Positions 1 to 10,172 of a stretch of DNA of 64,000 nt are shown one piece after another (the first letter of the stretch is position 1; every line of letters begins with the position of its first letter). The DNA comes from Ahaetulla prasina (taxonomy: Eukaryota; Chordata; Lepidosauria; Squamata; Colubridae): contig NC_080543.1 of the NCBI RefSeq assembly GCF_028640845.1, positions 9,455,959 to 9,519,958 of the forward strand, read 5' to 3'. A model generated the notes under the pieces. That model was not told where the DNA came from. It saw only the letters and a program-made list of their open reading frames with translations, and ran no database searches. The position numbers were made by a program, and so were the translations under genes.

Positions 1-98
1 CAGGAGCTCACCCCATTACGTGGCACTAGGGATTCGAACCGCTGAATTACCAACCTTTGATCAACAAGCTCAGCGTCTTAGCCACTAAGCCACTGAAC
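1..98 (-). mobile_element. tRNA-derived SINE head (truncated by window edge)
   Basis: On the minus strand this matches the head of the complete SINE at 60458-60810. The A-box-like segment is near 74-92 and the B box (GGTTCGAATCCC in reverse) near 29-40. It abuts a Rex1-type 3' end directly. It is a retrotransposed pol III unit, not a tRNA gene, because no cloverleaf 3' half follows. Confidence 0.8.
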
Positions 99-449
99 AC
101 CAGAACAACTAGACACAAGAACAGTTTTTTCCCCAGCGCCATCACTCTGCTAACAAATAATTCCCTCAACACTGTCAACTATTTACTAAATCTGCACTAC
201 TATTAATCTTCTCATCGTTCCCATCACCAATCTCTTTCCACTTATGACTGTATGACTGTAACTTTGTTGCTGGTAATCCTTATGATTTATATTGATATAT
301 TGACCATCATTTGTGTTATAAATGTTGTACCTTGATGAACGTATCTTTTCTTTTATGTACACTGAGAGCATATGCACCAAGACAAATTCCTTGTGTGTCC
401 AATCACACTTGGCCAATAAAAAATTCTATTAAATTCTATTCTATTCTAT
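99..449 (+). mobile_element. Rex1/Babar-like LINE 3' end with AATAG-type tail
   Basis: The final codons and 3' UTR of the LINE seen more fully at 25872-26885. The end carries the family hallmark: a conserved segment finishing in CTTGGCCAATAAAA followed by TTCTA repeats. The clade name is inferred from the protein at 25899-26648. No promoter or intact frame remains. Confidence 0.75.
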
Positions 450-647
450 GATCAAGCAACAAGATCTTCTGAAGGTCATGAACCAGCTTCTGGTTTTATT
501 GGATGGCTTCCTTGAACAACACGGAAATTCCATTTATGTTTTCACTTTCCATATAGGATGATAATGGAAAATCCTGATCAGTGGACTTTGTTGTGTTGAA
601 ACATTCAAAAGGGACTTCTAGACTTCAGAGAATATTTCAGCAAGGTC

Positions 648-1186
648 TGTTGTGACCCAGGTTCCTGGACCCGGATTCCTGGACTCGGATGATTCAGAAA
701 GTGAGGGAGAAGACCTGGCAAGCCCTTCTTCTCTTGGGCCCTCTCCCTCCCTGGCACCCACTCAAAGGGAGGAGGAGGGGCCGGCAAGGCCTGATTCTCC
801 CGAGCCTTCTTCTGATTTGGCAACGCCCCAAGAACAGTTTTGGAGTGATGCAAGACTGCGCAGACGTGACCGGCGCGCGCAGCAGAAACAGCGTTGGGAT
901 AAGGCCAAGGAATGATGGACATCTGCAGAGACTATAAATAGGAGGTGGGACTTCCTGGTTTTTTGTCGTGGACAAAGCAATGAATTTGCGCGGGCAAACT
1001 GTATCAATGGAGGGAAGAATATATTCGTGAGTAATTCTGGCCTTATCTATAATTTCCTCGTTATCTCCAGAAACTTGGCAGGCCCGTGGGTAGACGTGGC
1101 CACGACATTTATCTATGTGAATAAATTAGAAAAGAAGGCCTTTCACTGACTCTTTGTTGGGAGTATTGGGGGAGGGAAACAGAACA
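648..1186 (+). repeat. 5' LTR of the Gypsy element
   Basis: 539 bp. A TATA box (TATAAATA) lies at 933-940 and an AATAAA signal at 1120-1125, so U3, R and U5 can be placed roughly. U3 holds an open frame, about 652-915, identical in plan to the Pol C-terminus in the 3' LTR. Here it has no upstream integrase, so it is a passive copy. Confidence 0.95.
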
Positions 1187-1224
1187 TTTTGTCCAAGACC
1201 CGACTAAAACATCTTCCACCAAAG

Positions 1225-1386
1225 ATGGACCAGCAGCAGGTACAGCAGCAGCTACAGCAGCTACAAGCGGCTAATCAACAGCTCCAGCAGCAAGTGGCTC
1301 ACTTGGCAGGCCAACTGGCTGCCGGGAATGTGCCTGCAGCCCCCCCCGTCCTCCCACTCCTCCTCCTCATCGCAAGTGCCCGATAA
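1225..1386 (+). pseudogene. Gag N-terminal remnant
   Basis: A short frame just inside the 5' LTR, probably starting at the ATG at 1225 (an upstream codon at 1189 is possible). It is very glutamine-rich with a heptad-like QQLQ pattern, as expected for a coiled-coil Gag start, then turns proline-rich and stops. No capsid or zinc knuckle is present; the deletion joins it directly to integrase sequence. Assignment rests on position and composition. Confidence 0.55.
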
Positions 1387-1440
1387 CCGTGCCGGCAAGC
1401 CAAGGCTGCCACGGGAGCCCCTCCCGGGCTCCTCCAGCCC

Positions 1441-2825
1441 TTGCCGACACCCGACAGACCCTGGGGGGCGATCTCCATGGACTTCCTGACAGACCTGCCG
1501 CTGTCCTCTGGGTTCACCACGGTGCTGGTGGTGGTGGACATGCTCACCAAGATGGCATACTTCATCCCATGCCGCGGACTGCCCACAGTCGCAAAAACGG
1601 GCCGTCTCTTTCTGCAGCACATCTTCCACCTCCATGGTCTACCGGACAGGGTGGTTTCGGACCGCGGAGTTCAGTTCACAGCTCGCTTCTGGAAGAGCCT
1701 GATGGCCGTGTTGGAGGTGCAGGTGTGTCTGTCGTCATCGCACCATCCGGAGACCGACGGGGGTACAGAGAAGGTCATCGGTATCCTGGAACAGTATATC
1801 TCCGTTGCTTTATTAACCAGCAACAGGACAACTGGGCCGATTACCTGTCCCTGGCGGAGTTTGCTTTTAACAACTCTCAGCACACCTCTACTCAGATGAC
1901 CCCGTTCTTTGCCAATGTGGGGTACCATCCGTGGCTCTTCCCTCTGGCACCACCGGACTCTCCTATTCCCGAAACGCAGACCTTCCTGACGGAATTGCAT
2001 GCGGTCCAACAGTTGGTACGTCAGCAGCTGGATCGGGCAAAGGAGGACTACAAATGGTCCGCCGACCACTCCCGACGGGCAACGCCCCCGCTGGCAGTTG
2101 GAGACCGGGTGTGGCTCTCCACCAAACACCTCCTGTCCGACCGACCGGTAAAAAAGTTGGACCACCGATTCATTGGACCGTTTCCTGTCGAGGCAATCAT
2201 CAACCCGGTAGCCTACCGACTGACCCTGCCACGATCCATGCGGATCCACCCCGTCTTTCACCGGTCCCTTCTGGTTCCTGAGGCCACACCAAGTCCCCTT
2301 CGGTGCCCAACAGCACCCGTCACTGTCGCCGAGGACGGGTCGGAGGAATACGAAGTCCACAGCATACGAGACTCCCGCTGGCTGAAGGGTCGTTTCCAAT
2401 ATTTGATCGCGTGGAAGAGATACGGGACTGATTTCTCCTGGGTAGATGCCTCCGACGTTCATGCCCCTGACCTGGTGCAGGCCTTCCATGAGCAGAACCC
2501 AGCCCGACCGTATCCCGATCGTCAGCCCCGGGGGAAGGGCCCTGCGGTGAGGGATAGTGTTGTGACCCAGGTTCCTGGACCCGGACTCCTGGACTCGGAT
2601 GATTCAGAAAGTGAGGGAGAAGACCTGGCAAGCCCTTCTTCTCTTGGGCCCTCTCCCTCCCTGGCACCCACTCAAAGGGAGGAGGAGGGGCCGGCAAGGC
2701 CTGATTCTCCCGAGCCTTCTTCTGATTTGGCAACACCCCAAGAACAGTTTTGGAGTGATGCAAGACTGCGCAGACATGACCGGCGCGCGCAGCAGAAACA
2801 GTGTTGGGATAAGGCCAAGGAATGA
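1441..2825 (+). pseudogene. Gypsy Pol C-terminus: integrase plus chromodomain, frameshifted, running into LTR
   Basis: Integrase core motifs are DFLTDLP (first Asp, codon about 1480), the VSDRGVQFT block (second Asp) and TDGGTEK (Glu). A single-base frameshift near 1797-1803 moves the rest into another frame, which continues to 2825. After the core come AEFAFNNSQ and the GDRVWLS / HPVFHRSLL C-terminal domain. A chromodomain follows (YEVHSIRDSR, then YLIAWKRYG and FSWVDASDV), marking a chromovirus. The frame has no stop at the pol/LTR border: it crosses 2558 and ends at 2825 inside U3, 18 bp before the TATA box. It is broken and lacks RT, so it cannot move autonomously. Confidence 0.93.
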
Positions 2826-3095
2826 TGGACATCTGCAGAGACTATAAATAGGAGGCGGGACTTCCTGGTTTTTTGTCGTGGACAAAGCAATGAATTTGCG
2901 CGGGCAAACTGTATCAATGGAGGGAAGAATATATTGTGAGTAATTCTGGCCTTATCTATAATTTCCTCGTTATCTCCAGAAACTTGGCAGGCCCATGGGT
3001 AGACGTGGCCAGGACATTTATCTATGTGAATAAATTAGAAAAGAAGGCCTTTCACTGACTCTTTGTTGGGAGTATTGGGGGAGGGAAACAGAACA
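2558..3095 (+). repeat. 3' LTR of the Gypsy element
   Basis: 538 bp, one base shorter than the 5' LTR (loss at the ATATTCGTG site). TATA at 2843-2850 and the AATAAA region are conserved. Its first 268 bp are the in-frame end of the Pol reading frame. Confidence 0.95.
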
Positions 3096-3118
3096 AGGTC
3101 TATAAAAATATTGTTTCA

Positions 3119-3169
<51 letters not shown>
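3119..3169. repeat. (CA)n microsatellite
   Basis: About 25 uninterrupted CA units just outside the Gypsy element. The following stretch, 3170-3600, shows no repeat family or exon that I recognise. Confidence 0.97.
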
Positions 3170-3171
<2 letters not shown>

Positions 3172-3600
3172 GAACAGGGGAATACGACGTTATAGAATAA
3201 ACATACACACATTTTTAAAACAATCAAACTTATGGCCACTTTTCCTTCTAGGTTTTGCCTCTTGGGAGCTCTATCAATTTTGACTGCTTTCTCATATATC
3301 AGACCATTTGATTGATAGAACTCTGGTACAGGAGGAACTGGGGAGCCCTTCTGTAGGAAGGGAAGAATAAAACTTCTCAAAATGGCTGTTGAGGTGGAAG
3401 ATCTTTAATGGAAAAGCAGAGTCAGCTGTAGAGTACATCCAACTATCTGTAATCCTCAGTTGCCAGAAAATCCATAGCAAAAACTAGGAAAAAAATCGCT
3501 CTCAGCCCTAAGAAGGATGCAGCGTTTAATCACTTCTGAAATCTTGCCAAGAAAACGGAAGGAATTTTTTCAGGCAGTCATCAGGAGTTAACAATGAGGG

Positions 3601-4142
3601 GATGGGAATGAAAGGAGGAAGGAGGAGAGGAGGAGGAGGTGGCGGAGAAGGAAAAGAAGAATAAGAGAGGAGGAGGAGAGAGAAAGAAGAGGAGGAAGAG
3701 GAAGAAGAGGAGGAGGAGGAGAAGGAGGAGGTGGAGAAGGAGGAGGAGGAAGATGAGGAGGAGGAGAGGAGGAGGAGAAGGAGAAAAGAAGAAATGGAAG
3801 AGGAGGAGGAAGAAGAGAAGAAGGTGGAGGAGGAGGATAGGAAGAGAAGGAGGAGGAGGAGGACAAGAGGAGAATGAGAAGGAAAAGGAGGAGAGGAGGA
3901 GAAGGGGAAAAAGAAGAAATAGAAGAGGAAGAGGAGGAGGAAGTGGAAGAGGAGGAGGAGGTGGAGGAGGAGGACAGGAGAAAAAGGAAGAGGAGGAGGA
4001 GGAGGAGAAGGAGGAGGAGGTGATGGAGGAAGAGAAAAAGAAGAAATAGAAGAGTAGTAGTAGTAGTAGTAGTAGTAAGAGGAGGAGGAGGAGGAGGAGG
4101 AGGAGGAGGAGGAGGAGGAGGAGGAGGAGGAGGTGGTGGAGG
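3601..4142. repeat. GGA/GAA purine tract with AGT block
   Basis: 540 bp almost wholly purine on the plus strand, built of GGA and GAA units. A short AGT run lies at 4052-4078 and a pure GGA run at 4079-4130. Frames through it are poly-Leu/Pro/Ser or poly-Arg/Glu artefacts. Mirror symmetry makes triplex (H-DNA) formation plausible. Confidence 0.95.
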
Positions 4143-4145
4143 AGA

Positions 4146-4892
4146 AGAAAACCTTGAATTTCTTTCTTAAACTTTCCCATTTTTCTGGCTAAATTCATGC
4201 TGTACTTCAAGGCCAACAGCTCTACATTCCTTTACACGTGTCCAAAGGGCCCTTTTCCGGGAACCCAGCTCCTTAACGCAACTGCAAAAGATTCCGTTCC
4301 TTTGCTGGTTTTGTGGCTAAGCACAAGTTTGAAATTGCCATCATCAGGCAGTCAGTTTCATCTCTCAGCTCCAACCTTCCGCCTGATCAGAATGCTTCGG
4401 GAGAAGCCAACTCCGACGGGGAGAAAAATCTACTATTGCCTTGGAGCCTCGGCCGTGAACGATTCTGAATTTTAATGAATCACTGGCAGGAGTAATTCCC
4501 TTCATTAGCGAAGGTTTTGAAGTAAGACAAAAAAGAGAAATTGGGTCTCCAAACCTTTACTCCTTCCTTGCGTAATGCTGCCAAATGGATTAAATCAAGT
4601 TAAACCTTTCATCTTCCTTTTCCCTTAATTTGCAATTTGAAAGCATCCACTTGCCTTGTTAAGCGCTCCCATTCAACACCACAAGCCCTTGACACTTTTG
4701 TGAGCTGCACCTGTTCCCCTCTAACAGCAGTTTCGGTTTTTGTCTTTCTACTCTGCTACTACTACTGTAAGCCTCTTGTATCCTCAGAGCAACCAGGGAA
4801 CCTGGCATCAGCTTACAAGCTCCCGTTGGCATGCATTCAATGCAAAACTGCATTCAATGCTGTTCAAAAGTTGTCTTTTGCCTTGCCACATA
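4146..4892. other. Single-copy stretch, nothing recognised
   Basis: No transposon family, splice-framed exon or structured RNA is apparent. Short frames lack any familiar motif. Confidence 0.5.
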
Positions 4893-4929
4893 CAGTAGTG
4901 GCCAAAATTGTGGAAACCTTTTGGGGAAA

Positions 4930-5647
4930 GTTTATTTTTATTTATTATTTATTTATTTATTTATTTTTCGCATTTTTATACCGCCCTATCTCCCTAGGGA
5001 CTCAGGGCGGTTTACAGCCAGATAAAACATACATATAAATACAAAATAAAACATCAATTAAAAAACTTAGTACATAAGGCCGAATATTTAAAAATAGCAA
5101 TACAAATAATAAAACCCCATTAAAACCAAATTCAAAATTTAAAATTCTAATCCAGTCCTGCGCAGATAAATAGATGTGTCTTAAGCTCGCGGCGAAAGGT
5201 TCGAAGGTCAGGAAGTTGGCGGAGTCCTGGGGGAAGTTCGTTCCAGAGTGTGGGAGCCCCCACAGAGAAGGCCCTTCCCCTGGGTGTCACCAGTCGGCAC
5301 TGCCTGGCCGACGGCACCCTGAGGAGTCCCTCCCTGTGAGAGCGCACGGGTCGGTGAGAGGCATTCGGTAGCAGTAGACGGTCCTGTAAGTAGCCCGGCC
5401 CTATGCCATGGAGCGCTTTGAAGATAGTCACCAGAACCTTGAAGCGCACCCGGAAGGCCACAGGTAGCCAGTGCAGTCTGCGCAGGAGAGGTGTCACATG
5501 GGAGCCACGAGGGGCTCCCTCTATCACCCGCGCAGCCGCATTCTGAACTAACTGGAGCCTCCGGGTGCTCCTCAGGGGGAGCCCCATGTAGAGAGCATTG
5601 GAGTAATCCAGACGAGATGTCACGAGAGCGTGAGTGACCGTGCATAG
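4930..5647 (-). mobile_element. L2-type LINE, 5'-truncated, minus strand
   Basis: The minus strand encodes the end of a reverse transcriptase ORF: motifs RRLQLVQNAAARVIEG, HWLPVAFRVRFK, GRAFSVGAPTLWNELP and FRRELKTHLF. The stop is followed by a 3' UTR ending in GGGCGGTATAAAAA and an A-rich tail at the left edge. The catalytic RT region is absent, typical of a 5'-truncated insertion. It sits inside the Tc1 element. L2 is inferred from C-terminal resemblance; a neighbouring CR1-group clade is the alternative. Confidence 0.85.
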
Positions 5648-5689
5648 GGCATTTTGAGGTTTAATGGTTAGTAACACCACTTTTTTGTT

Positions 5690-5925
5690 TTGTTTCTGAG
5701 TTTCAAGATAATCATCTTCCACTGCTGGAATGGCCTGGGAATAGCTTGGACCTTAACCCTATTGAAAATCTATGGAGCCGACTAAAGAAACTTGTTAGCC
5801 AGAAGCAACCCAGCAATAAAACTCAGTTCATAGAAGCCATCATTCAATCTTGGTTTCACATTAGAACAGCTGCAGAATTAAAAGACTTGGTTCACTCCAT
5901 GGGACGACTAAGGGATTCTAAGTGA
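5690..5925 (+). pseudogene. Tc1 transposase C-terminal fragment
   Basis: The frame reads [15 protein letters not shown], the block holding the last acidic residue (Glu) of the DD34E catalytic triad, then a helical tail and a stop at the family-typical place. The N-terminal DNA-binding domain and first two Asp residues are missing, so this is a non-autonomous relic. Confidence 0.88.
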
Positions 5926-6148
5926 TTTTGTGCCTGATTGTACAAACTTCTTTTTTTTTTGCCACCATTAAGCTAATCTCTATGGTTGTTAAGGGAATTT
6001 TGTGTTAAGAGAATCCAACTTACCCCGATGGCTTTGCTTGTAAGGCCGTCATTCAAGCTAAAGGTTACCCAACTAAGGATTAACTGACATGGTGATCATT
6101 TTTGTATATCTCCTTTTTTCTATGTGTTTAACTTTTCTTCTTTATACT

Positions 6149-6806
6149 GCAATGCTCTCTACATGGGGCTCCCCTTGAAGAGCACCCGGAGGCTCCAGTT
6201 GGTCCAGAATGCGGCTGCACGGGTGATAGAGGGAGCCCCTCGTGGCTCCCATGTGACACCTCTCCTGCGCAGACTGCACTGGCTACCTGTGGCCTTTCGG
6301 GTGCGCTTCAAGGTTTTGGTAACTATCTTCAAAGCGCTCCATGGCATTGGGCCGGGATACTTACGAGACCGTCTGCTGCCACCGATTGCCTCCCACCGAC
6401 CCGTGCTCTCTCACAGGGAGGGACTCCTTAGGGTGCCGTCCGCCAGGCAGTGCCGGCTGGCGACGCCCAGGGGAAGGGCTTTTTCTGTGGGGGCTCCCAC
6501 CCTCTGGAACGAACTTCCCCCAAGACTTTGCCAACTTCCTGACCTTCGAACCTTTCGCCGCGAGCTTAAGACACATCTATTTATCTGCACAGGACTGGAC
6601 TAGAATTTTAAATTTTAAATTTGGTTTTAATGGGGTTTTACTATTTTATTGTGGTTTTAATATTCAACCGTATTGAATAAGTTTTTTAAATTGGGGTTTT
6701 AACTTGTATTTATATTTATGTTTTTACTTGGCTGTAAACCGCCCTGAGTCCCTTGGGAGATAGGGCGGTATAAAAATACGATTAAATAAAATAAATAAAT
6801 AATAAA
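6149..6806 (+). mobile_element. L2-type LINE, 5'-truncated, plus strand
   Basis: Same family as 4930-5647 in the opposite orientation, also inside the Tc1 element. The 159-codon frame at 6124-6603 is intact through the C-terminus (NAAARVIEG, HWLPVAF, NELPPRL, RRELKTHLF). The 3' UTR ends near GGGCGGTATAAAAA and an AAATA-rich tail. With the other L2 it forms an inverted pair about 500 bp apart. Confidence 0.88.
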
Positions 6807-7079
6807 ATAATAGCAAATCCTTCCTAAAAGGTATTGCACCACATTCTTGATTAAATTATCTTTCCATTGATATATAATTTTATGGTGCTACTCAAAAAAA
6901 AAAGTGCTGTTATTAGCTAGTTTTAGAAAATAAACCTTTCCCAAAAGGTTTCCACAATTTTGGCCTCTACCGTAATTGAAGTTTATGATGCTATGAAGTC
7001 ATTCTCACAGATTAGCTGAATGTTTTGACTGAACTCCTGCAAGAACAGATACAGACGTCTCTTTCTCTGGTTAATAAAT

Positions 7080-7511
7080 TACCGATTGCCTCCCACCGAC
7101 CTGTGCGCTCTCACAGAGAGGGACTCCTCAGGGTGCCGTCCGCCAAGCAATGTCTGCTGGCGGCCCCCAGGGGAAGGGCCTTCTCTGTGGGGGCTCCCAT
7201 CCTCTGGAATGAACTTCCCCCAGGACTCCATCAACTGCCGGACCTTCAGACCTTCCGCCGCAAGTTGAAGACACACCTATTTATTCGCGCAGGACTGGCA
7301 TAGAAATTTTTAGTAGTTTTAATATTGGATTTAAATTTTATGGGTTTTTATGGTTTTAAATGGATTTTAATTTGGCCTTATATTTAATAAGTTTTTTAAT
7401 TATTGTTTTATAGTGCACTTTTTATTGTTTTATTTTGGCTGTGAACTGCCCTGAGTCCTTTGGGAGAAGGGCGGTATAAAAATGTAATAAATGAAATGAA
7501 ATGAAATGAAA
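7080..7511 (+). mobile_element. L2-type LINE 3' end
   Basis: Short 5'-truncated copy beginning at the SHRPVRSHREGLL region and ending with the conserved ACTGCCCTGAGTC...GGGCGG stem-like 3' end and an AAATG tail. The sequence between it and the Tc1 end (6975-7079) is unassigned. Confidence 0.85.
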
Positions 7512-7616
7512 TTCCATATAAGGCTGGATATTGGAACTTAACTTTCAATCGCTGCAGGGATATAACCAGGCTTGTTGGTCACTATTTTCAGCTGGGAAGC
7601 TTTATTGATGTGCTTT

Positions 7617-7882
7617 TATTCAGGAGGCAACTGGACTTTCTTGGGTTTTTTTTTCTTTTGAAGATATTTTGCTTCTCACCCAAGAAGCTTCTTCAGCTCT
7701 GAGTGGATGGTGGGGAATGGAAGGATTTATATTCCTTGCAGACAGCTGGTCATTTGCATCCTTTTAGAGGGTCCTTGAAACACTTGTAGGTTTATCTGTG
7801 TCCTCAGGGTCACCTGAGTGGTGTAAATGGTTCCTGTAGTCTGCAATTTTTTCCCCTCTGGAAGTCCATTCCTACTCCCACA
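7617..7882 (-). mobile_element. Penelope-like repeat with degenerate hammerhead-like block, minus
   Basis: The minus strand carries CTGAAGAAGCTTCTTGG followed by the end of a 6-bp hairpin and an AAAA in place of GAAA, matching 33890-34056. It is arranged head to head with the plus-strand copy at 7888-7972. The Penelope assignment rests on this block and on family knowledge that such elements carry hammerhead motifs; no GIY-YIG or RT coding is seen here. Confidence 0.5.
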
Positions 7883-7887
7883 CCAAT

Positions 7888-7972
7888 CAAAAACAAGAAA
7901 GTCCAGTTGCCTCCTGAAAAAGCATCTTTGAGACAACCATGATCTGGATGACTGAAAATCTCTACAGACTTT
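7888..7972 (+). mobile_element. Penelope-like repeat end, plus
   Basis: The plus-strand copy of the segment reading AGTCCAGTTGCCTCCTGAAA, then ATGATCTGGATGACTGA. It is the inverted partner of 7617-7882. Confidence 0.5.
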
Positions 7973-8207
7973 TAGCTATACAATTTGGGATGAACACCCT
8001 TCGAAAGGTGTTCGAATTTCTCCTCCCCCCACCCCCAACCCACACAAAAAGACCTCAAAGGGGGAGACTCTCTGCAGCAACACAAACGTTCATTACACAT
8101 ATCCAGCCCAGGGGCCTTAGTTTGCGGACTTAGTGCAATATAAAAAAATGCAAATATTTTTTTCTGCGGACCACCAAAATTTTCTCACGGACCACCAGTT
8201 GGTGACC

Positions 8208-8255
8208 CGCTGGACTAGAAGTCCTCCAAGGATGCTTCCAACTCTGTAATTATTA
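8208..8255 (+). mobile_element. CR1 3' tail fragment
   Basis: GGACTAGAAGTCCTCCAAGG then TTCCAACTCTGT: the CR1 3' UTR signature. The preceding 8110-8207 holds a short inverted hAT-like end (CACCAGTTGGTGACCCGCTGG region) that I cannot place firmly. Confidence 0.7.
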
Positions 8256-8327
8256 GGATTCTGGTCTTGTGGAAGGCTACACTTTTAATCCACGCCTTCT
8301 ATTTTTTTTTAATTAACATAACATAAC

Positions 8328-8682
8328 ATAATAACAGAGTTGGAAGGGACCTTGGAGGTCTTCTAGTCCAACCCCCTGCTTAGGCAGGAAAAACGCTACA
8401 CCATTTCAGACAAATGGCTATCCAACATTTTCTTAAAAAATTTCCAGTGTTAGTGCATTCACAACTTCTGCAGGCAAGTTGTTCCACTTATTGATTGTTC
8501 TGTCAGGAAATTTCTCCTTAGTTCTAGGTTGCTTCTCTCCTTGATTAGTTTCCACCCATTGCTTCTTGTTCTACCCTCAGGTGCTTTGGAGAATAGTTTG
8601 ACTCCCTCTTCTCTGTGGCAACCCCTTGAGATATTGGAAGACTGCTATCATGTCTCCCCAGTCCTTCTTTTCATTAAACTAT
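8328..8682 (-). mobile_element. CR1 LINE 3' part, minus strand
   Basis: Antisense of the CR1 RT C-terminus and 3' UTR. The tail begins near 8340 (GAGTTGGAAGGGACCTTGG) and coding similarity to 58106-58717 runs to about 8682, where the copy is 5'-truncated. Confidence 0.93.
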
Positions 8683-8689
8683 AAACTAT

Positions 8690-9190
8690 AAATTAATGCC
8701 AGTTTGTTTTTACTTGGCCAACATTTCTATTCCCCCTAGGAATGCTTCTCTCTGTTTGCAGCTGCCTCAATACGTTTTCGTGGCTGCCGGTTTGTCAAAA
8801 TTAAATAGCACCCATCGCCGATAAAGTCGCCACCTCGGGTTACGCAATCAAATTGAAAAGGAACCTCAGGGGACAACTAGATTTAATATTCTGCAATCCA
8901 GTGGCGTAATCTCATATTTTAAACATTCCTGACAGTTGCCCATCCCTCTTGAGACTCTAAGGAGGGAGATATCGCAATATCCTCCAGCATGGTTGTTAAG
9001 GAAGGCTGAAATTGCATCTCTTCGATCGTATCTCAGGAGGCCGGGAGAGCCGATATCCAGCTTATATCTTCTCATCAACCTCATTTACTCTAGCTGGGGA
9101 TATTCTGAAATACAAATATGTTTTCTGTACATTTTTAATCCTTTAAAAGTTAATCGTTGAAATTCTAATCTCAGAATTGTAAGGCTTGGA
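8690..9190. other. Single-copy stretch, nothing recognised
   Basis: No repeat family is evident. A GC-balanced segment at 8870-9080 has overlapping short frames on both strands without known motifs. Confidence 0.45.
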
Positions 9191-9192
9191 TG

Positions 9193-9376
9193 CAGGGATG
9201 AAATGTAAAATTTGTTAGCACTGCTTCTGTGGGCGTGGCTTGGTGGTGGTGGTGGGTAATGTGATTGGGTGGGCGTGGCCATTTTTTTTTTTTACTTTTA
9301 AAAGCATTTTTTCTACAACCTCTTCGGCCGAAGAAGCTGTAGAAAAAATGCTTCTAATTGCTTTTAAAGGGATCAG
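9193..9376. mobile_element. hAT-type MITE (CAGGGGTGAAATG family), left part
   Basis: Starts CAGGGATGAAATG and contains the family hairpin AAAAGCATTTTTTCTAC / GTAGAAAAAATGCTT around CTTCGGCCGAAG. The right end is lost where it meets the palindromic hAT at 9383. The full structure is at 53806-54218. Confidence 0.75.
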
Positions 9377-9382
9377 GCAACT

Positions 9383-9452
9383 CAAAGCTGGCTGAGGAAT
9401 TCTGGGAGTTGAAGTCCACAAGTCTTAAAGTTGCCAAGGTTGGAGACCCCTG
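9383..9452. mobile_element. Palindromic hAT MITE, right half
   Basis: Right arm of the palindrome seen whole at 36972-37106: GGAATTCTGGGAGTTGAAGT to GGAGACCCCTG. The left arm is missing. Confidence 0.8.
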
Positions 9453-9454
9453 GT

Positions 9455-9536
9455 CTATAAGACGCACAGACATTTACACCCACTTTTTGGGGATGGGGGG
9501 GAAAGTGTGTCTTATAGTCCGAAAAATACGGTAATT
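9455..9536. mobile_element. Short MITE (CTATAAGACGCAC family)
   Basis: Inverted ends CTATAAGACGCACA and GTGTGTCTTATAG followed by TCCGAAAAATACGG, a small inverted-repeat element common in vertebrate genomes. A trace of its end recurs at 43013-43033. Confidence 0.65.
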
Positions 9537-9596
9537 CATATTTATGACCACTGCAGTGTCCTGGGGTCAAATGATCACCTTTTGCAACCTTCTGAC

Positions 9597-9996
9597 AAGC
9601 GAAGTCAATGGGTCACTTTATTTTTATGCATTTATTTTGTCACAACAGTATATATAAGCATAAGTATGTAATAACTATATTAATTGGATATAATGAAAGG
9701 AAACAATAGGACAGGAACGGTAGGCACGTTTGTGCTCTTATGCACCCCCCTTACAGATCTCTTAGGAATGGGGTGAGGTCAATAGTAGACAATTTTTGGT
9801 TAAAGCTTTGGGGATTTTGAGAAGAGACCACAGAGTCAGGTAGTGCGTTCCAAGCATTAACAACTCTGTTACTGAAGTCATATTTTCTGCAATCAAGATT
9901 GAAGCGGTTGACATTAAGTTTAAATCTATTGTTTGCTCTTGTATTGTTGTTATTGAAGCTGAAGTAGTCTTCAACAGGAAGGACATTTAATGTCCT
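9597..9996 (-). mobile_element. CR1/L3-like LINE 3' end, minus strand
   Basis: The minus strand encodes a degraded RT C-terminus (RFNLDCRKYDF... type, best seen at 34925-35512) and a UTR containing CCTAAGAGATCTGTAAGG. The tail is TTTA-rich. The clade is inferred from the TRAHNRYKL...NAWNALPDSVV pattern in the longer copy. Confidence 0.6.
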
Positions 9997-10035
9997 TTTA
10001 TTTAATTAATTTATTTATTTATTTTATTTTATTTA

Positions 10036-10172
10036 ATGACACTTAGCCATTAACTTCATAATGTCAATGATTCACTTAATAACTGTGGCAAGAAAGGTAG
10101 TAAAAATGGGGCAAAACTCACTTAACAACTGTCTCACTTAGCAACAGAAATCTTGGGCTCAGTTGCGGTTTG
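10036..10172 (-). mobile_element. TIR element (AGGTAGTCCTCGACTTACG family), fragment
   Basis: Antisense internal piece with the TTAAGTGAATC... and GCAAAACTCACTTAAC phrases found in 20961-21379 and 38129-38494. Both termini are missing. Confidence 0.7.

Larger units (their letters stand above)
643..3100 (+). mobile_element. Ty3/Gypsy chromovirus, both LTRs, internally deleted
   Basis: A complete insertion bounded by the 5-bp duplication AGGTC (643-647 and 3096-3100). LTRs occupy 648-1186 and 2558-3095, begin TG and end CA. The 1.4-kb interior keeps only a Gag N-terminus and the integrase/chromodomain end of Pol; protease, RT, RNase H and most of Gag are deleted. By eye the LTRs differ at about seven substitutions, mostly CpG-like, and one single-base indel, so the insertion is fairly young. 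A solo LTR of the same family lies at 59481-60031. Confidence 0.95.
4893..6972 (+). mobile_element. Tc1/mariner transposon split by two L2 insertions
   Basis: The ends are inverted copies of CAGTAGTGGCCAAAATTG, flanked by TA (4891-4892 and 6973-6974), the Tc1/mariner target. The middle is interrupted by L2 copies at about 4930-5647 (minus) and 6149-6806 (plus). Without them the element is about 700 bp and keeps only the end of the transposase. Relatives lie at 22006-22628 and 58938-60165. Confidence 0.9.

Noticed and set aside
1671..2489. 272-codon minus-strand frame
   Set aside because: Antisense shadow of the integrase/chromodomain frame; the plus strand holds the recognisable motifs.
3581..4216. 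211-codon Leu/Pro/Ser-rich frame on the minus strand
   Set aside because: Complement of a GGA/GAA purine tract; pure low complexity.
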